A DNA stretch of 64,000 nt from assembly GCA_021778015.1 (NCBI GenBank), contig JAJYCX010000001.1:62001-126000 (forward strand), read 5' to 3'. The notes under the pieces are model-generated. The model was given only the letters and a program-made list of their open reading frames with translations. It was not told the DNA's origin and did no database searches. Below are positions 57,198-64,000 of the stretch, piece after piece. A program made the translations under genes and the position numbers. The DNA comes from Pseudomonadota bacterium (GTDB lineage Bacteria > Pseudomonadota > Gammaproteobacteria > UBA1113). Numbering within the stretch: position 1 is the stretch's first letter; each line of letters opens with the position of its first letter.

Positions 57198-58202
57198 TTA
57201 ATCACCTACGCAGCCATGAATTTTATTAACCCATTCGTTGGCATAATAGTCAGCAGTTTTTTCGTCTCGAAAAGAATACGTTTTTAATAGCCATCGCATA
57301 TATACACTTTGCGGGTCATTAACTTCTATTTTTTCACGATTATGCAGTCCATCTTGGTTTGCAAAAGCCAATAAGTCTCCATTTATGATTTTGTGTCGGA
57401 TCTTATTTACTTTGACCACGGCATTTTTTATAGAAATAAGTGCATCTTTTGCCTGTACAGGACTATCTATTGCCACACAAGTAACAGCATCTAGATAACG
57501 AAAGCTGTGCTGATGTTCCAAGATAGGGTGATTTTCTGAAAGATCTAGTCGACTATTGGCTTCTTTAGAAAACACATCAAAAGGAGTAATGAAATATGGT
57601 TGTCTCAATATGAATTGATTCTCTATACTCAAATGTGTCAGTAGATCTCTCCCATCTATAAATCCGGTGTAAATGAGATTGTCGGATGGACAACGTAGAC
57701 CAAGTAAAGAAATAAAGTCAGCACGCACCCGATGGGCAGTTCTATCATTATGGTAGAAAAGTTCACTATCACTAAAACCAGTTTGCATACCACTATACTT
57801 TTCAATTGCAACTACATCCGTAAAAAAATCTCCATTATTACGAGTCGCATAAGATAATAAAGGGGTTCCAGTCAATTTTGCAAATAAAGCAAGGAAACCC
57901 TCTCCAATGAAAGTTTTTTTCTTCTCATGTTTGTCAAAGATTGGATTTTTTGAATTGAGATCAGGAATAATTTTATCAACAGGGCAATTACGCAACAAAT
58001 GGATCTTAGCCTTACCACTCTCTCTTTCTAGGCGAATTGTTGTGCAAATCTCTCTTAATAAATCTAAGCTATTATCATTGCTCAACTCATCTATGGTCAA
58101 TGAAAATTTTTCATATTCATGAAAAGGATTTTCCTTTATTGATTGTAAAGCATCAAAAATAAGGTTTCTATCAGAATCTTCAAAAATATAATACGGTTTC
58201 AT
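57198..58202 (-). CDS. Fe(II)/2-oxoglutarate dioxygenase, clavaminate synthase-like
   Basis: 334 residues of the TauD/clavaminate synthase superfamily. The HxD pair is His151/Asp153 (LFYHNDRTAH), the distal His is 287 (DGLHNRE) and Arg303 (YMRWLLKTYSF) could bind 2-oxoglutarate. Relatives hydroxylate free amino acids such as arginine, lysine or asparagine. It overlaps the GST gene by 4 bp. It is the most likely C-H hydroxylase of the pathway. Confidence 0.8.
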   Translation of the reverse strand: MKPYYIFEDSDRNLIFDALQSIKENPFHEYEKFSLTIDELSNDNSLDLLREICTTIRLERESGKAKIHLLRNCPVDKIIPDLNSKNPIFDKHEKKKTFIGEGFLALFAKLTGTPLLSYATRNNGDFFTDVVAIEKYSGMQTGFSDSELFYHNDRTAHRVRADFISLLGLRCPSDNLIYTGFIDGRDLLTHLSIENQFILRQPYFITPFDVFSKEANSRLDLSENHPILEHQHSFRYLDAVTCVAIDSPVQAKDALISIKNAVVKVNKIRHKIINGDLLAFANQDGLHNREKIEVNDPQSVYMRWLLKTYSFRDEKTADYYANEWVNKIHGCVGD

Positions 58203-58987
58203 TTTTTGTTTTCTCTTATAAAATCTCTCTGCGGGCCAAACTGTGGAGCCATTTTTGCTTCATGCGCAGCGGAGTTTACCGGCGATGAAAAATAGCTTAT
58301 TGGGTTAGTAGAAATGCTAGGAAGCGAATAACTCATTTTCTCTGAGCTTTCTGATTGTATAGAGGAGCCCATAATGCATTCTTGATAGGCTGGTCTTTGA
58401 CAAAGGTCCTGATACCAACGGCTCAAATTACCCATAATAGGCAAAAGATTTGAAGGTAAATTAAACCAACGATACGCCCAGATACCTAAAGGAATATCCG
58501 CAATAGAGAAATCATTTCCTGCCAAATAAGAAGAGGACTCTAGGTATCTATCTACTATTTCCCATAAACGTATAGTTTCTGCTAAATGTTTTTCTATAAT
58601 ACTGGCATTTTGCTGAGCTAAAGGCGTACGAGTTAACTGCAGAAATAATGGTCCCATAGTTGGGCTCATAGCACTTAATTGCCAGTCCATCCATTGATTG
58701 GCATAGGCTCTATTCTTCAATGAAAAAGGCGCAAGCGTTGAATCATGCCCATATTGCTCTACTAAATAGCGTAAAATACTGTTGGACTCCCATAATGTGA
58801 ATTCCCCATCTTGTAGCGTAGGAACTAAACCATTCGGATTTAGTTTAAGATAGTCTTTTTCTTTGTTCCCACCAAAACCACCTCCTAAATCAATACGCTC
58901 AAAATTTAATTTAAGCTCTTTACAACACCAAAGTACTTTTTGTACATTAGATGAGTCTGATCTTCCCCATATAATTAATTTTGACAT
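58199..58987 (-). CDS. Glutathione S-transferase-like protein
   Basis: 262 residues. N-terminal thioredoxin-like domain (SDSSNVQKVLWCCKEL, NPNGLVPTLQDG, LWESNSILRYLVEQ) and C-terminal helical domain with GNDFSIADIPLGIW. A C-terminal extension of about 55 residues, Ser-rich, is unusual. Homologues isomerise or conjugate small molecules with glutathione. Overlaps both neighbours (13 and 4 bp). ATG at 58987 with GGAG upstream. Confidence 0.87.
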   Translation of the reverse strand: MSKLIIWGRSDSSNVQKVLWCCKELKLNFERIDLGGGFGGNKEKDYLKLNPNGLVPTLQDGEFTLWESNSILRYLVEQYGHDSTLAPFSLKNRAYANQWMDWQLSAMSPTMGPLFLQLTRTPLAQQNASIIEKHLAETIRLWEIVDRYLESSSYLAGNDFSIADIPLGIWAYRWFNLPSNLLPIMGNLSRWYQDLCQRPAYQECIMGSSIQSESSEKMSYSLPSISTNPISYFSSPVNSAAHEAKMAPQFGPQRDFIRENKK

Positions 58988-59583
58988 AATACTCCAATTT
59001 CTTCTCTAAAAAAATTTTCTACAGTATTAACTTTAGCAATGCGTTCTAATATTTTAATAGCAGATATATGCAGATCTTCATGAGATGAAGCTGTAGCATC
59101 TTCTAGCACAACCACCTGATAATCTTTATCATGTGCTTGCATAGCAGTAGACAAGATAACAAACTCTGTTGACACCCCAGTTAAAAGCACAGTTTGAATA
59201 TCATTATTTTTTAATAACAACTCCAAATTTGTTTGGTAAAATGAATTGATGCGATTTTTTACAATAATTTTTTCATGCGGCTTAGGCTCAATGCTTGAAT
59301 GGATCTGCGTCCCCCAAGTTCCCAGGATAATTCGTTTCTCTGTTTTGGCGCTCCTAAAAACAGGGGAATTTTTAGGCCACTCGACATAATTTTCAGAAAA
59401 TCCAACAATAACATATATGACCAACATCTCTAACCGCCTAGCATGTTCAATCGCTTTTTTTGCATTATGAATTACATCTCGACAAGTTACTTGATCAAAA
59501 TAACCTTCAGAAGAATATTTACCACTTGGATGAACAATTTCATTTATAAGATCAAGAACTAAAAGGGCTGTTTTATTTTTCAT
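58975..59583 (-). CDS. Isochorismatase-fold hydrolase with Cys replaced
   Basis: About 202 residues. Cysteine-hydrolase/isochorismatase fold: LLVLDLINE with Asp11, VKNRINSF with Lys109, and GVSTEFVILSTAMQA. In amidase-type members the Cys stands in GVxTxxCV; here the position is Val142. Asp and Lys are kept. True isochorismatases (EntB, PhzD) also lack the Cys, so it could be an ether or enol-pyruvyl hydrolase rather than an amidase. ATG at 59583 lies inside the LeuA-like gene end (11-bp overlap); the upstream TTG is less likely. Confidence 0.8.
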   Translation of the reverse strand: MKNKTALLVLDLINEIVHPSGKYSSEGYFDQVTCRDVIHNAKKAIEHARRLEMLVIYVIVGFSENYVEWPKNSPVFRSAKTEKRIILGTWGTQIHSSIEPKPHEKIIVKNRINSFYQTNLELLLKNNDIQTVLLTGVSTEFVILSTAMQAHDKDYQVVVLEDATASSHEDLHISAIKILERIAKVNTVENFFREEIGVLCQN

Positions 59584-60796
59584 ATCCACTGTTATCCAAA
59601 GCAATGTTATTGTTCATAGACATACAAGTAAATTGTATATACTTTTCCATGTCAATATCATCTATTTCTTGATATTGAGCATCCTGGTTTTTTATAGAAC
59701 ATTGATAGAATTCTTCCAATTTAGCTTCTGTTATTGGGTAATTATTCTTTTTGCATAGATAGCGAAATATAGCTTTTCCTGAGTGACGTGTTAAAAATAG
59801 GCCTCGCTTACGACCAAATATAGCGGGATCAACAAATTCATACGTTTCTGGGTTTTGCAATATACCATGTTGATGAATACCAGAACCTGTAGAAAAAGCA
59901 TATTTGCCAAAAATTGCTTTATTTATAGGTTTTTCTAACCCCATCATTCCACATAAAGAAAGATATGTAGAATACATTTTTGCTAGACAAATATTGCTTC
60001 GCATATTTAACTCTTTTTCTTTATAGAAAATTAAGGCCGCAGTTTCTTCTAAAGCAGTATTTCCTGCACGTTCACCGATTCCCCCTAATGTCACTTGAAC
60101 CTCATCTGCACCGGCTTGTAATCCGGCAATGGAATTAGCTAATGCAAAACCAAGGTCATCATGGCAATGAGTAGAAATTTTAATTGGATGAGGCGCCCAT
60201 GTTCGAACCTTACGAATTAACTTTGCATATTGGTCTGGTATTGAATAACCAACTGTGTCTGCTATAACAAAATTGCTCGCCCCAGCATGAATTGCCTTAT
60301 TTATAAGACATTGGAGAAACTGTTCATCTGATCGGCTTGCATCTTCAATGCCAACAGAAATTGAATCAATCCCATTTGAGATAGCAAAGTCTATTGACTC
60401 CACCACCTCTTGAATAGCTTGTTCTCTGCTAATGCGGCGTTTATATTCCAAATGTAAATCACTTCCCGTAGCTAAAATTTGAATTCCATGGTTTTTATTT
60501 GTTCCCCCTGCTTTTATAGCAGTTTCAATATCACTTTTTAATGCTCTGCAGAAAGATACATATTTAGCAGAGGTTAAATGTGAAGCAATTAACTCTGTCG
60601 ACTTAAAGTCTGCATCTGATGAAGCAGGAAACCCAGTTTCAATATAGTCAATACCTAGAGATTCTAATTCTAAAGCAAGTTGTAATTTCTGAGATGGGTT
60701 TAGGGCATTACCAATGGCTTGCTCCCCATCACGCAAAGTTGTGTCAAAAATTGTAATTAAACGACCCGAAGTTAAATCAAATTTTTTGCTTTGCAT
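59573..60796 (-). CDS. LeuA-like alkylmalate/homocitrate synthase
   Basis: 407 residues. DRE-TIM aldol condensing enzyme: FDTTLRDGEQAIGNALNP, IETGFPASSD, STHCHDDLGFALANS and GGIGERAGNTALEE. It condenses acetyl-CoA with a 2-oxo acid. The C-terminal allosteric LeuA domain is missing (about 500 residues in full LeuA), as in homocitrate or citramalate-type enzymes of this size, so leucine feedback is not expected. The 2-oxo acid used is unknown. First gene of the nine-gene operon, behind promoter L2 and a conserved leader of about 180 nt. Confidence 0.85.
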   Translation of the reverse strand: MQSKKFDLTSGRLITIFDTTLRDGEQAIGNALNPSQKLQLALELESLGIDYIETGFPASSDADFKSTELIASHLTSAKYVSFCRALKSDIETAIKAGGTNKNHGIQILATGSDLHLEYKRRISREQAIQEVVESIDFAISNGIDSISVGIEDASRSDEQFLQCLINKAIHAGASNFVIADTVGYSIPDQYAKLIRKVRTWAPHPIKISTHCHDDLGFALANSIAGLQAGADEVQVTLGGIGERAGNTALEETAALIFYKEKELNMRSNICLAKMYSTYLSLCGMMGLEKPINKAIFGKYAFSTGSGIHQHGILQNPETYEFVDPAIFGRKRGLFLTRHSGKAIFRYLCKKNNYPITEAKLEEFYQCSIKNQDAQYQEIDDIDMEKYIQFTCMSMNNNIALDNSGYEK

Positions 60797-60905
60797 ATAT
60801 CTTACCCCATATTTTACTCAATTAGTGTGCCAAAACCTCATATCAGTTCCTTCGTTTGGTTGATCTGATGTTCTATTCGTCAAGTTCATTCTCTTTGGGG
60901 CCCAT

Positions 60906-61016
60906 GAGGAAATGAATCCCTCTCTGCTATACGTATTATCGCCCTTAAAAGAAACAAACACTGTATAGAACAAAGAATATAGAGAAAAAATCCCTTTGTT
61001 AACATATTTTGATTCT
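60906..61016 (-). repeat. Promoter-leader copy L2
   Basis: About 110 bp similar to L1 (47059-47170), same orientation relative to the gene it precedes. It includes the promoter and the first transcribed part. Confidence 0.8.
60974..61002 (-). promoter_or_regulatory. Promoter of the nine-gene LeuA-like operon (L2)
   Basis: Minus strand -35 TTAACA (60997-61002), 17-bp spacer, -10 TATTCT (60974-60979). Same spacing and -10 as in L1. Confidence 0.62.
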
Positions 61017-61110
61017 TATAATATTTTTTCATATATATGTTCCTTTAACAATCTTTAATAAAAAAAAATTTCTGCGGAATCATTGGGCTGACTATGATTT
61101 GCACAGAGAT

Positions 61111-61572
61111 TTAGTTACACGCACTAAAAAAATAAGAAAACTCACTGTAATTGACGTGGATTCTACTGGATATGGTATAAACATATAAAGTCCCTTCTTT
61201 ATAGCCCGTTATTGCTAAATCTAAAACGCCTTCTTCATAGAAAGTTTGCTGCAAAGGACTATCTAATCGTAACAAACCGCTACTTTTCTTCTTTAAAAAA
61301 AGACTGGGTTGTAATCGATTATAGGCCTTTGATACATTTCTATTTGAATCATGCACGCGCATGATTTCATCCATTAGAAACAATATTTGCTCTTTCAATA
61401 CAGTATTAGTATAGGTACAAGTTTCATGCTGAGAAGTTACACACAATAAACCTGCTGGGTTTAGCATCAGTTCGCGTGCCTCAGAATCGGTAAAATAGGT
61501 CATTAAAGTAGGGTATCTTTTGCAAGAGCTGAGGTAAAATTGCTCACTATTTAACAATGATAAACATTCCAT
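61111..61572 (-). CDS. Hypothetical protein at the right end of the island
   Basis: About 153 residues. I do not recognise the family. Cys-rich in its first half (five Cys by residue 62 in segments such as LYLSSCKRYP-like and CVTSQHETCTY). No signal peptide or membrane helix. ATG at 61572 has AAGGAG 6 bp upstream, and a promoter TTGACT-17-TAATTT lies ahead, so it is likely expressed by itself. It stands between the LeuA operon promoter and the island's right repeat. Whether it belongs to the pathway is unknown. Confidence 0.6.
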   Translation of the reverse strand: MECLSLLNSEQFYLSSCKRYPTLMTYFTDSEARELMLNPAGLLCVTSQHETCTYTNTVLKEQILFLMDEIMRVHDSNRNVSKAYNRLQPSLFLKKKSSGLLRLDSPLQQTFYEEGVLDLAITGYKEGTLYVYTISSRIHVNYSEFSYFFSACN

Positions 61573-61643
61573 AGCTAGCTCCTTGTAATAAAAATAGACC
61601 AACGCTCACAGAGATTTAAGAACCTAAACCCCTTATAAATGAG

Positions 61644-61672
61644 AAATTACCTTAAAATAATAGCTTAGTCAA
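61644..61672 (-). promoter_or_regulatory. Promoter of the 61111-61572 gene
   Basis: Minus strand -35 TTGACT (61667-61672), 17-bp spacer, -10 TAATTT (61644-61649). Confidence 0.5.
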
Positions 61673-61734
61673 TCTTTTCTCGAGATTATTTATCATTTAA
61701 TTTGATTTTTTTTCTTTTTTAGCAATTTTTGCTC

Positions 61735-61816
61735 AATTAGAGAACAGGACGTGTTAATACTCTATGGCACACCACAACAATTAGCCGAGCTGAGAAGAAA
61801 TTGTTGCAGGGGTGAA
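61735..61816 (+). repeat. Right direct repeat of the island (degenerate antiporter 3' end)
   Basis: 82 bp matching 45805-45888, including the stop codon. A 2-bp deletion and several substitutions make it non-coding. Confidence 0.88.
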
Positions 61817-61823
61817 ATGTATC

Positions 61824-61858
61824 ATTGTCTTTTTCTGAATCAGTCAGAAAAAGACAAT
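61824..61858. terminator. 15-bp perfect inverted repeat, bidirectional terminator-like
   Basis: ATTGTCTTTTTCTGA and TCAGAAAAAGACAAT with a 5-nt loop. It lies 7 bp after the right repeat and covers the vanX stop codon. It was probably the original terminator of the antiporter gene and vanX, which would have been convergent before insertion. Confidence 0.7.
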
Positions 61859-62541
61859 AGACCAAAAAGCTGTTCGTCTGTAACTGACCCATATATGGCA
61901 TGTGCTTTGCCTTTATAATAGGCCCATGCACGATCACCATAAGAAAAATGCCACCACTCGTAAGGATAATTTACAAAATCAAGTTTGCCCATAATATCCA
62001 TCAATAGCTTTCTATTACTTTTTGCGGCTTCTGATATAATTGTGCATTCAGATAGACATATATCTGGATGCACTGAACCCCAGTTGGCTATGGCCATTCC
62101 CATATCAATCAAATTATCACTAGCATCTACAAGCTCAATGTCCACAGCACCGCCGGTATTATGTGGTGGTATATTGATAGAATCATCAAGGTTTTTTACT
62201 GGGGATACTAAACGCGTTACCTCCAAAAATATATCTTTATGGCTAAAAAGTGGATACTTTTGCTTTACGCGCTCATATTCCTGAGAGAAAAGAGCTTGTT
62301 GCACTTCAAGACTGCGAAACCCCTCATACAAGCGAATAAACCATCCTTTCGGCAACATTTCTTGAGCTTGACAAAGCTTCCTATATACGGTTTGTCTCAC
62401 TTTTGTATAATATGGCGCCGTCTGTTCACATTCTGGTGGCGATCCAAAACGTATTACAATCTGATTCCGCAAGTCTATGAATGATTCATCACATTCATTG
62501 ATTGGTATAGACGTTATATTGCTATCTGAAGATTTTAGCAT
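61840..62541 (-). CDS. D-alanyl-D-alanine dipeptidase (VanX/DdpX-like, M15D)
   Basis: 233 residues. Zinc ligands His127 and Asp134 (PPHNTGGAVDIEL) and the Glu195-x2-His198 (YEWWHFSYGDRAW); Arg76 (YEGFRSLEVQ) is the usual transition-state residue. Family members cleave D-Ala-D-Ala for recycling or, with VanHA, glycopeptide resistance; no vanH or vanA is nearby, so recycling is likelier. No signal peptide is visible, hence cytoplasmic. The gene precedes the island border. Confidence 0.88.
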   Translation of the reverse strand: MLKSSDSNITSIPINECDESFIDLRNQIVIRFGSPPECEQTAPYYTKVRQTVYRKLCQAQEMLPKGWFIRLYEGFRSLEVQQALFSQEYERVKQKYPLFSHKDIFLEVTRLVSPVKNLDDSINIPPHNTGGAVDIELVDASDNLIDMGMAIANWGSVHPDICLSECTIISEAAKSNRKLLMDIMGKLDFVNYPYEWWHFSYGDRAWAYYKGKAHAIYGSVTDEQLFGLLSFSD

Positions 62542-62552
62542 TTCATATATCC

Positions 62553-63098
62553 CTATAATTTTGACATTCTCAATAATTCATATCTATTCACTTCGTGTTC
62601 AAGGCTTAATATACTAGGCTTTGTTTTATAAGTGCTACAAAAGACAAAACCATTCTTTAGAACTGTTCTGTTAGATTCTAAATTTTTTACATTAGGTTCA
62701 CAGATTATTTTCTTTAGTTTAAAATGCTCAAAATAGTACTCTATGGCTGCTCTAAGATAAAAACTTCCCAATCCCTGTCGTCTTAACTCAGGAGTCCATA
62801 TATGGAAATGTATATACGCTTCATTCTCATAATCTATTTTATTGATCCCTACATGCCCTATAGGAACATTATCTAAAAAAAGACCCAAATAATAATAGTG
62901 ACGTTCTTGTAGTGGTTTTTGTGTATCTGCTATTAACATCTGTAGCCATTGTTCACGAGAAGGTAAATTTTCTCGATCAGTCCCCATGCGTGCATCGTCT
63001 TCTGGCGAAAGGCAAAGGAAATAGTCAACAATATTAAGTAATTCGTTACCGGCTAGTGGTCTAATTGTCTTCAGGCTAGTCAACAATTGCTTTTGCAT
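62553..63098 (-). CDS. GNAT-family N-acetyltransferase
   Basis: 181 residues. Acetyl-CoA site in LRRQGLGSFYLRAAIEY and the C-terminal CEPNVKNLESNRTVLKNGF, typical for RimJ/RimL-like GNATs. The target is unknown. Lies 11 bp upstream of vanX on the same strand and could be co-transcribed with it. Confidence 0.85.
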   Translation of the reverse strand: MQKQLLTSLKTIRPLAGNELLNIVDYFLCLSPEDDARMGTDRENLPSREQWLQMLIADTQKPLQERHYYYLGLFLDNVPIGHVGINKIDYENEAYIHFHIWTPELRRQGLGSFYLRAAIEYYFEHFKLKKIICEPNVKNLESNRTVLKNGFVFCSTYKTKPSILSLEHEVNRYELLRMSKL

Positions 63099-63131
63099 TC
63101 TTTTGTATCTCCAAAACGTTCTCTGATTAAA

Positions 63132-63428
63132 CTAAGGATGCGGTGTAATGGCAAGAATAGTGATTTCTTTTTTGTTAGGACCATAGCACCAAAAAATTCT
63201 ATAGGCAGCTGGCGTTTTATTTTCAGCATAAGCTTCAAAGACTTCAGCTACACCTGACTCGGATAATGATTCATACTTATGCGTATTAAGACTAGGGTGT
63301 TTAGGATTAGTTTCCAAATAAGCAAGTGCTTTTCTAACGGCTTTTAAACGTTTCAATAATCCACGATCTTGTTCCAATTCATCTAAATCACTACTTGCCT
63401 GCTTGGTAAACAATAATGCAAAAGTCAC
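63132..63428 (-). CDS. RelE/ParE-superfamily toxin
   Basis: 98 residues: LLFTKQASSDLDELEQD, KYESLSESGVAEVFEAYAENKTPAAYRIFWCYG and EITILAITPHP. This is the fold of RelE/ParE toxins that cleave mRNA or inhibit gyrase; which of the two cannot be told. Start overlaps the antitoxin stop by 4 bp (ATGA). Confidence 0.8.
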   Translation of the reverse strand: MTFALLFTKQASSDLDELEQDRGLLKRLKAVRKALAYLETNPKHPSLNTHKYESLSESGVAEVFEAYAENKTPAAYRIFWCYGPNKKEITILAITPHP

Positions 63429-63697
63429 TCATCAACATCCTTCTCAATAAACTGGGCAAAGCTTCCTCGTTTTGAAACATGCCCTTTTGTATAATCTTCT
63501 AAGCCTTTGGTTACCTTCTTTAAAGCCATTTTATTGCTAAACAACCATTTTTCGCGTGCAGGAATCTCTGCATAAGGCTCTAATATAATTCTGCCAGCTG
63601 CATCTAGCGAAACATCAAAGCCACTAATACCCTTAGCCAATTCCCCCAAAGTAATCCTACCTTTAGCATCCGGTCTGACCCTTATGTTAGTCTTCAT
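63425..63697 (-). CDS. Antitoxin, AbrB-like
   Basis: 90 residues. The N-terminal half (RVRPDAKGRITLGEL, DVSLDAAGRIILEPY) resembles a SpoVT/AbrB-type DNA-binding strand fold; the C-terminal part is acidic and presumably binds the toxin. Forms a standard antitoxin-toxin operon with the next gene. Autoregulation is expected by analogy. Confidence 0.75.
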   Translation of the reverse strand: MKTNIRVRPDAKGRITLGELAKGISGFDVSLDAAGRIILEPYAEIPAREKWLFSNKMALKKVTKGLEDYTKGHVSKRGSFAQFIEKDVDE

Positions 63698-63886
63698 GTT
63701 ATAACTACATCCTCATTTAGTTAAAAAACCATATAGTAAGAATAGCACAAAGTGGGAATAATGTAAAGTGGGAATTCCCACCCTGCCGAGTTTAAGTAGG
63801 TAAAAGCTTATTTTTCATATAGTTACGAATGCCCACAATAAGTTGCAAACTGTGTTTTTAAATTAAATTCGACAATCCTTCTTTTC

Positions 63887-63915
63887 TTGTTTAAAAAGCA
63901 GAATTTCTGTATAAT
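63887..63915 (+). promoter_or_regulatory. Sigma70 promoter at the right edge
   Basis: -35 TTGTTT (63887-63892), 17-bp spacer, perfect -10 TATAAT (63910-63915). A small GCCGC/GCGGT hairpin follows in the leader (63932-63950). Confidence 0.65.
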
Positions 63916-63982
63916 ATTCACTCAAATTAGCGAGCCGCTTGTGCGCGGTCTTTAGAATATAAACCAATAAAAGAGGTTAAAA

Positions 63983-64000
63983 ATGCGTTTACAACTACGA
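63983..64000 (+). CDS. Start of an unidentified gene, cut by window edge
   Basis: ATG at 63983 with AGAGG 8-9 bp upstream, placed behind a strong promoter. Only six codons (MRLQLR) are visible, so the product cannot be named. Confidence 0.55.

Larger units (their letters stand above)
60797..61110. other. Leader region of the LeuA-like operon
   Basis: Contains the operon promoter (60974-61002), the transcribed conserved leader and further AT-rich sequence. A GAGGG..CCTC hairpin (60906-60923 region) is shared with L1. No gene is supported. Confidence 0.65.
45889..61734. mobile_element. Integrated genomic island with biosynthetic genes
   Basis: About 15.8 kb flanked by direct repeats of the antiporter 3' end. 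The DNA inside is visibly richer in A/T than the backbone on the left and codes for enzymes, transporters and a regulator of one putative pathway. No integrase or transposase was found inside, so it either uses enzymes supplied elsewhere or lost its own. Family A and B repeats, frequent on the left, are absent inside. Confidence 0.72.

Noticed and set aside
59573-60796. Reading the LeuA-like gene as ordinary leucine biosynthesis
   Set aside because: There is no leuB, the allosteric domain is missing, and the neighbours are not leucine genes. It cannot be excluded without the rest of the genome.
61737-61940. Frame across the right island repeat
   Set aside because: It is composed of the antisense of the degenerate antiporter copy and the vanX end; no independent support.
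1-64000. tRNA or rRNA genes and CRISPR arrays
   Set aside because: I looked for TTCGAATCC-type arms, rRNA core motifs and regularly spaced short repeats and found none.

Overview
The window looks like a chromosomal segment of an AT-rich gammaproteobacterium, most likely an intracellular or host-associated member of the Legionellales/Coxiella-type lineages. The reasons are a smc-zipA-ftsK group using SMC rather than MukB, carA-carB-greA and secA next to a DUF721 gene in gammaproteobacterial style, an ankyrin protein with a YopT-like cysteine-protease N-terminus that resembles a secreted effector, and a lipid A galactosamine-type operon. Genus and species cannot be fixed from the sequence alone. 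No rRNA, tRNA, CRISPR array or intact insertion sequence was recognised.

Layout. 1-6 kb: ftsK (cut by the window edge), zipA and smc, all on the minus strand. 6-10.4 kb: an accessory patch with the ankyrin/protease protein, a broken SRPBCC gene, an Rpn-family nuclease with a GKLE tandem repeat, and a short GC-rich inverted repeat. 10.5-24 kb: housekeeping genes (ALDH7-type dehydrogenase, saccharopine/lysine dehydrogenase-like protein, S1/P1 nuclease, MutT, SecA, DciA, L,D-transpeptidase, GreA, CarB, CarA) with copies of a palindromic repeat (family A) in the gaps. 24.5-27.5 kb: a compact operon of an aminotransferase-fold protein, a DUF3050 protein and a LysE exporter, followed by an APC permease. 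29.3-35.4 kb: a seven-gene aromatic operon, aroA-aroK-DAHP synthase-aroB-aroC-prephenate dehydratase-chorismate mutase. It sits behind a sigma70-like promoter and a leader that can encode a 36-residue peptide with a Phe/Tyr-rich run. A family A element is inserted in frame inside aroK. 35.7-39 kb: a divergent operon (GT2, YdjC/NaxD-type deacetylase, ArnT/FlmK-type transferase) that looks like lipid A amino-sugar decoration. 39-46 kb: TetR, Asd, PrmB, a candidate ncRNA of about 290 nt, a CI-like regulator and a KefB/C-type antiporter, with three copies of a second repeat (family B).

45.9-61.7 kb is the most interesting part. It is an AT-rich island bounded by about 83-bp direct repeats of the 3' end of the antiporter gene, as expected for integration into a gene end. 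It carries a nine-gene minus-strand operon (LeuA-like synthase, isochorismatase-fold protein, GST, Fe(II)/2-oxoglutarate oxygenase, cupin, MFS exporter, LeuC, LeuD, large FAD/NAD(P)-binding protein). It also carries two Asp/Glu racemase-family genes, an acyl-CoA-dehydrogenase-fold protein, a VUT/YhhQ transporter and its own XRE regulator. The promoter-leader in front of the LeuA operon is duplicated in front of one racemase gene, which suggests co-regulation. I infer an undescribed small-molecule pathway that builds an elongated or hydroxylated acid or amino acid and exports it. LeuB is absent, so ordinary leucine synthesis cannot be completed from this cluster.

61.8-64 kb: a 15-bp perfect inverted repeat at the island junction, a VanX-type dipeptidase, a GNAT acetyltransferase, a RelE/ParE-type toxin-antitoxin pair, and a promoter with the first codons of another gene at the right edge.
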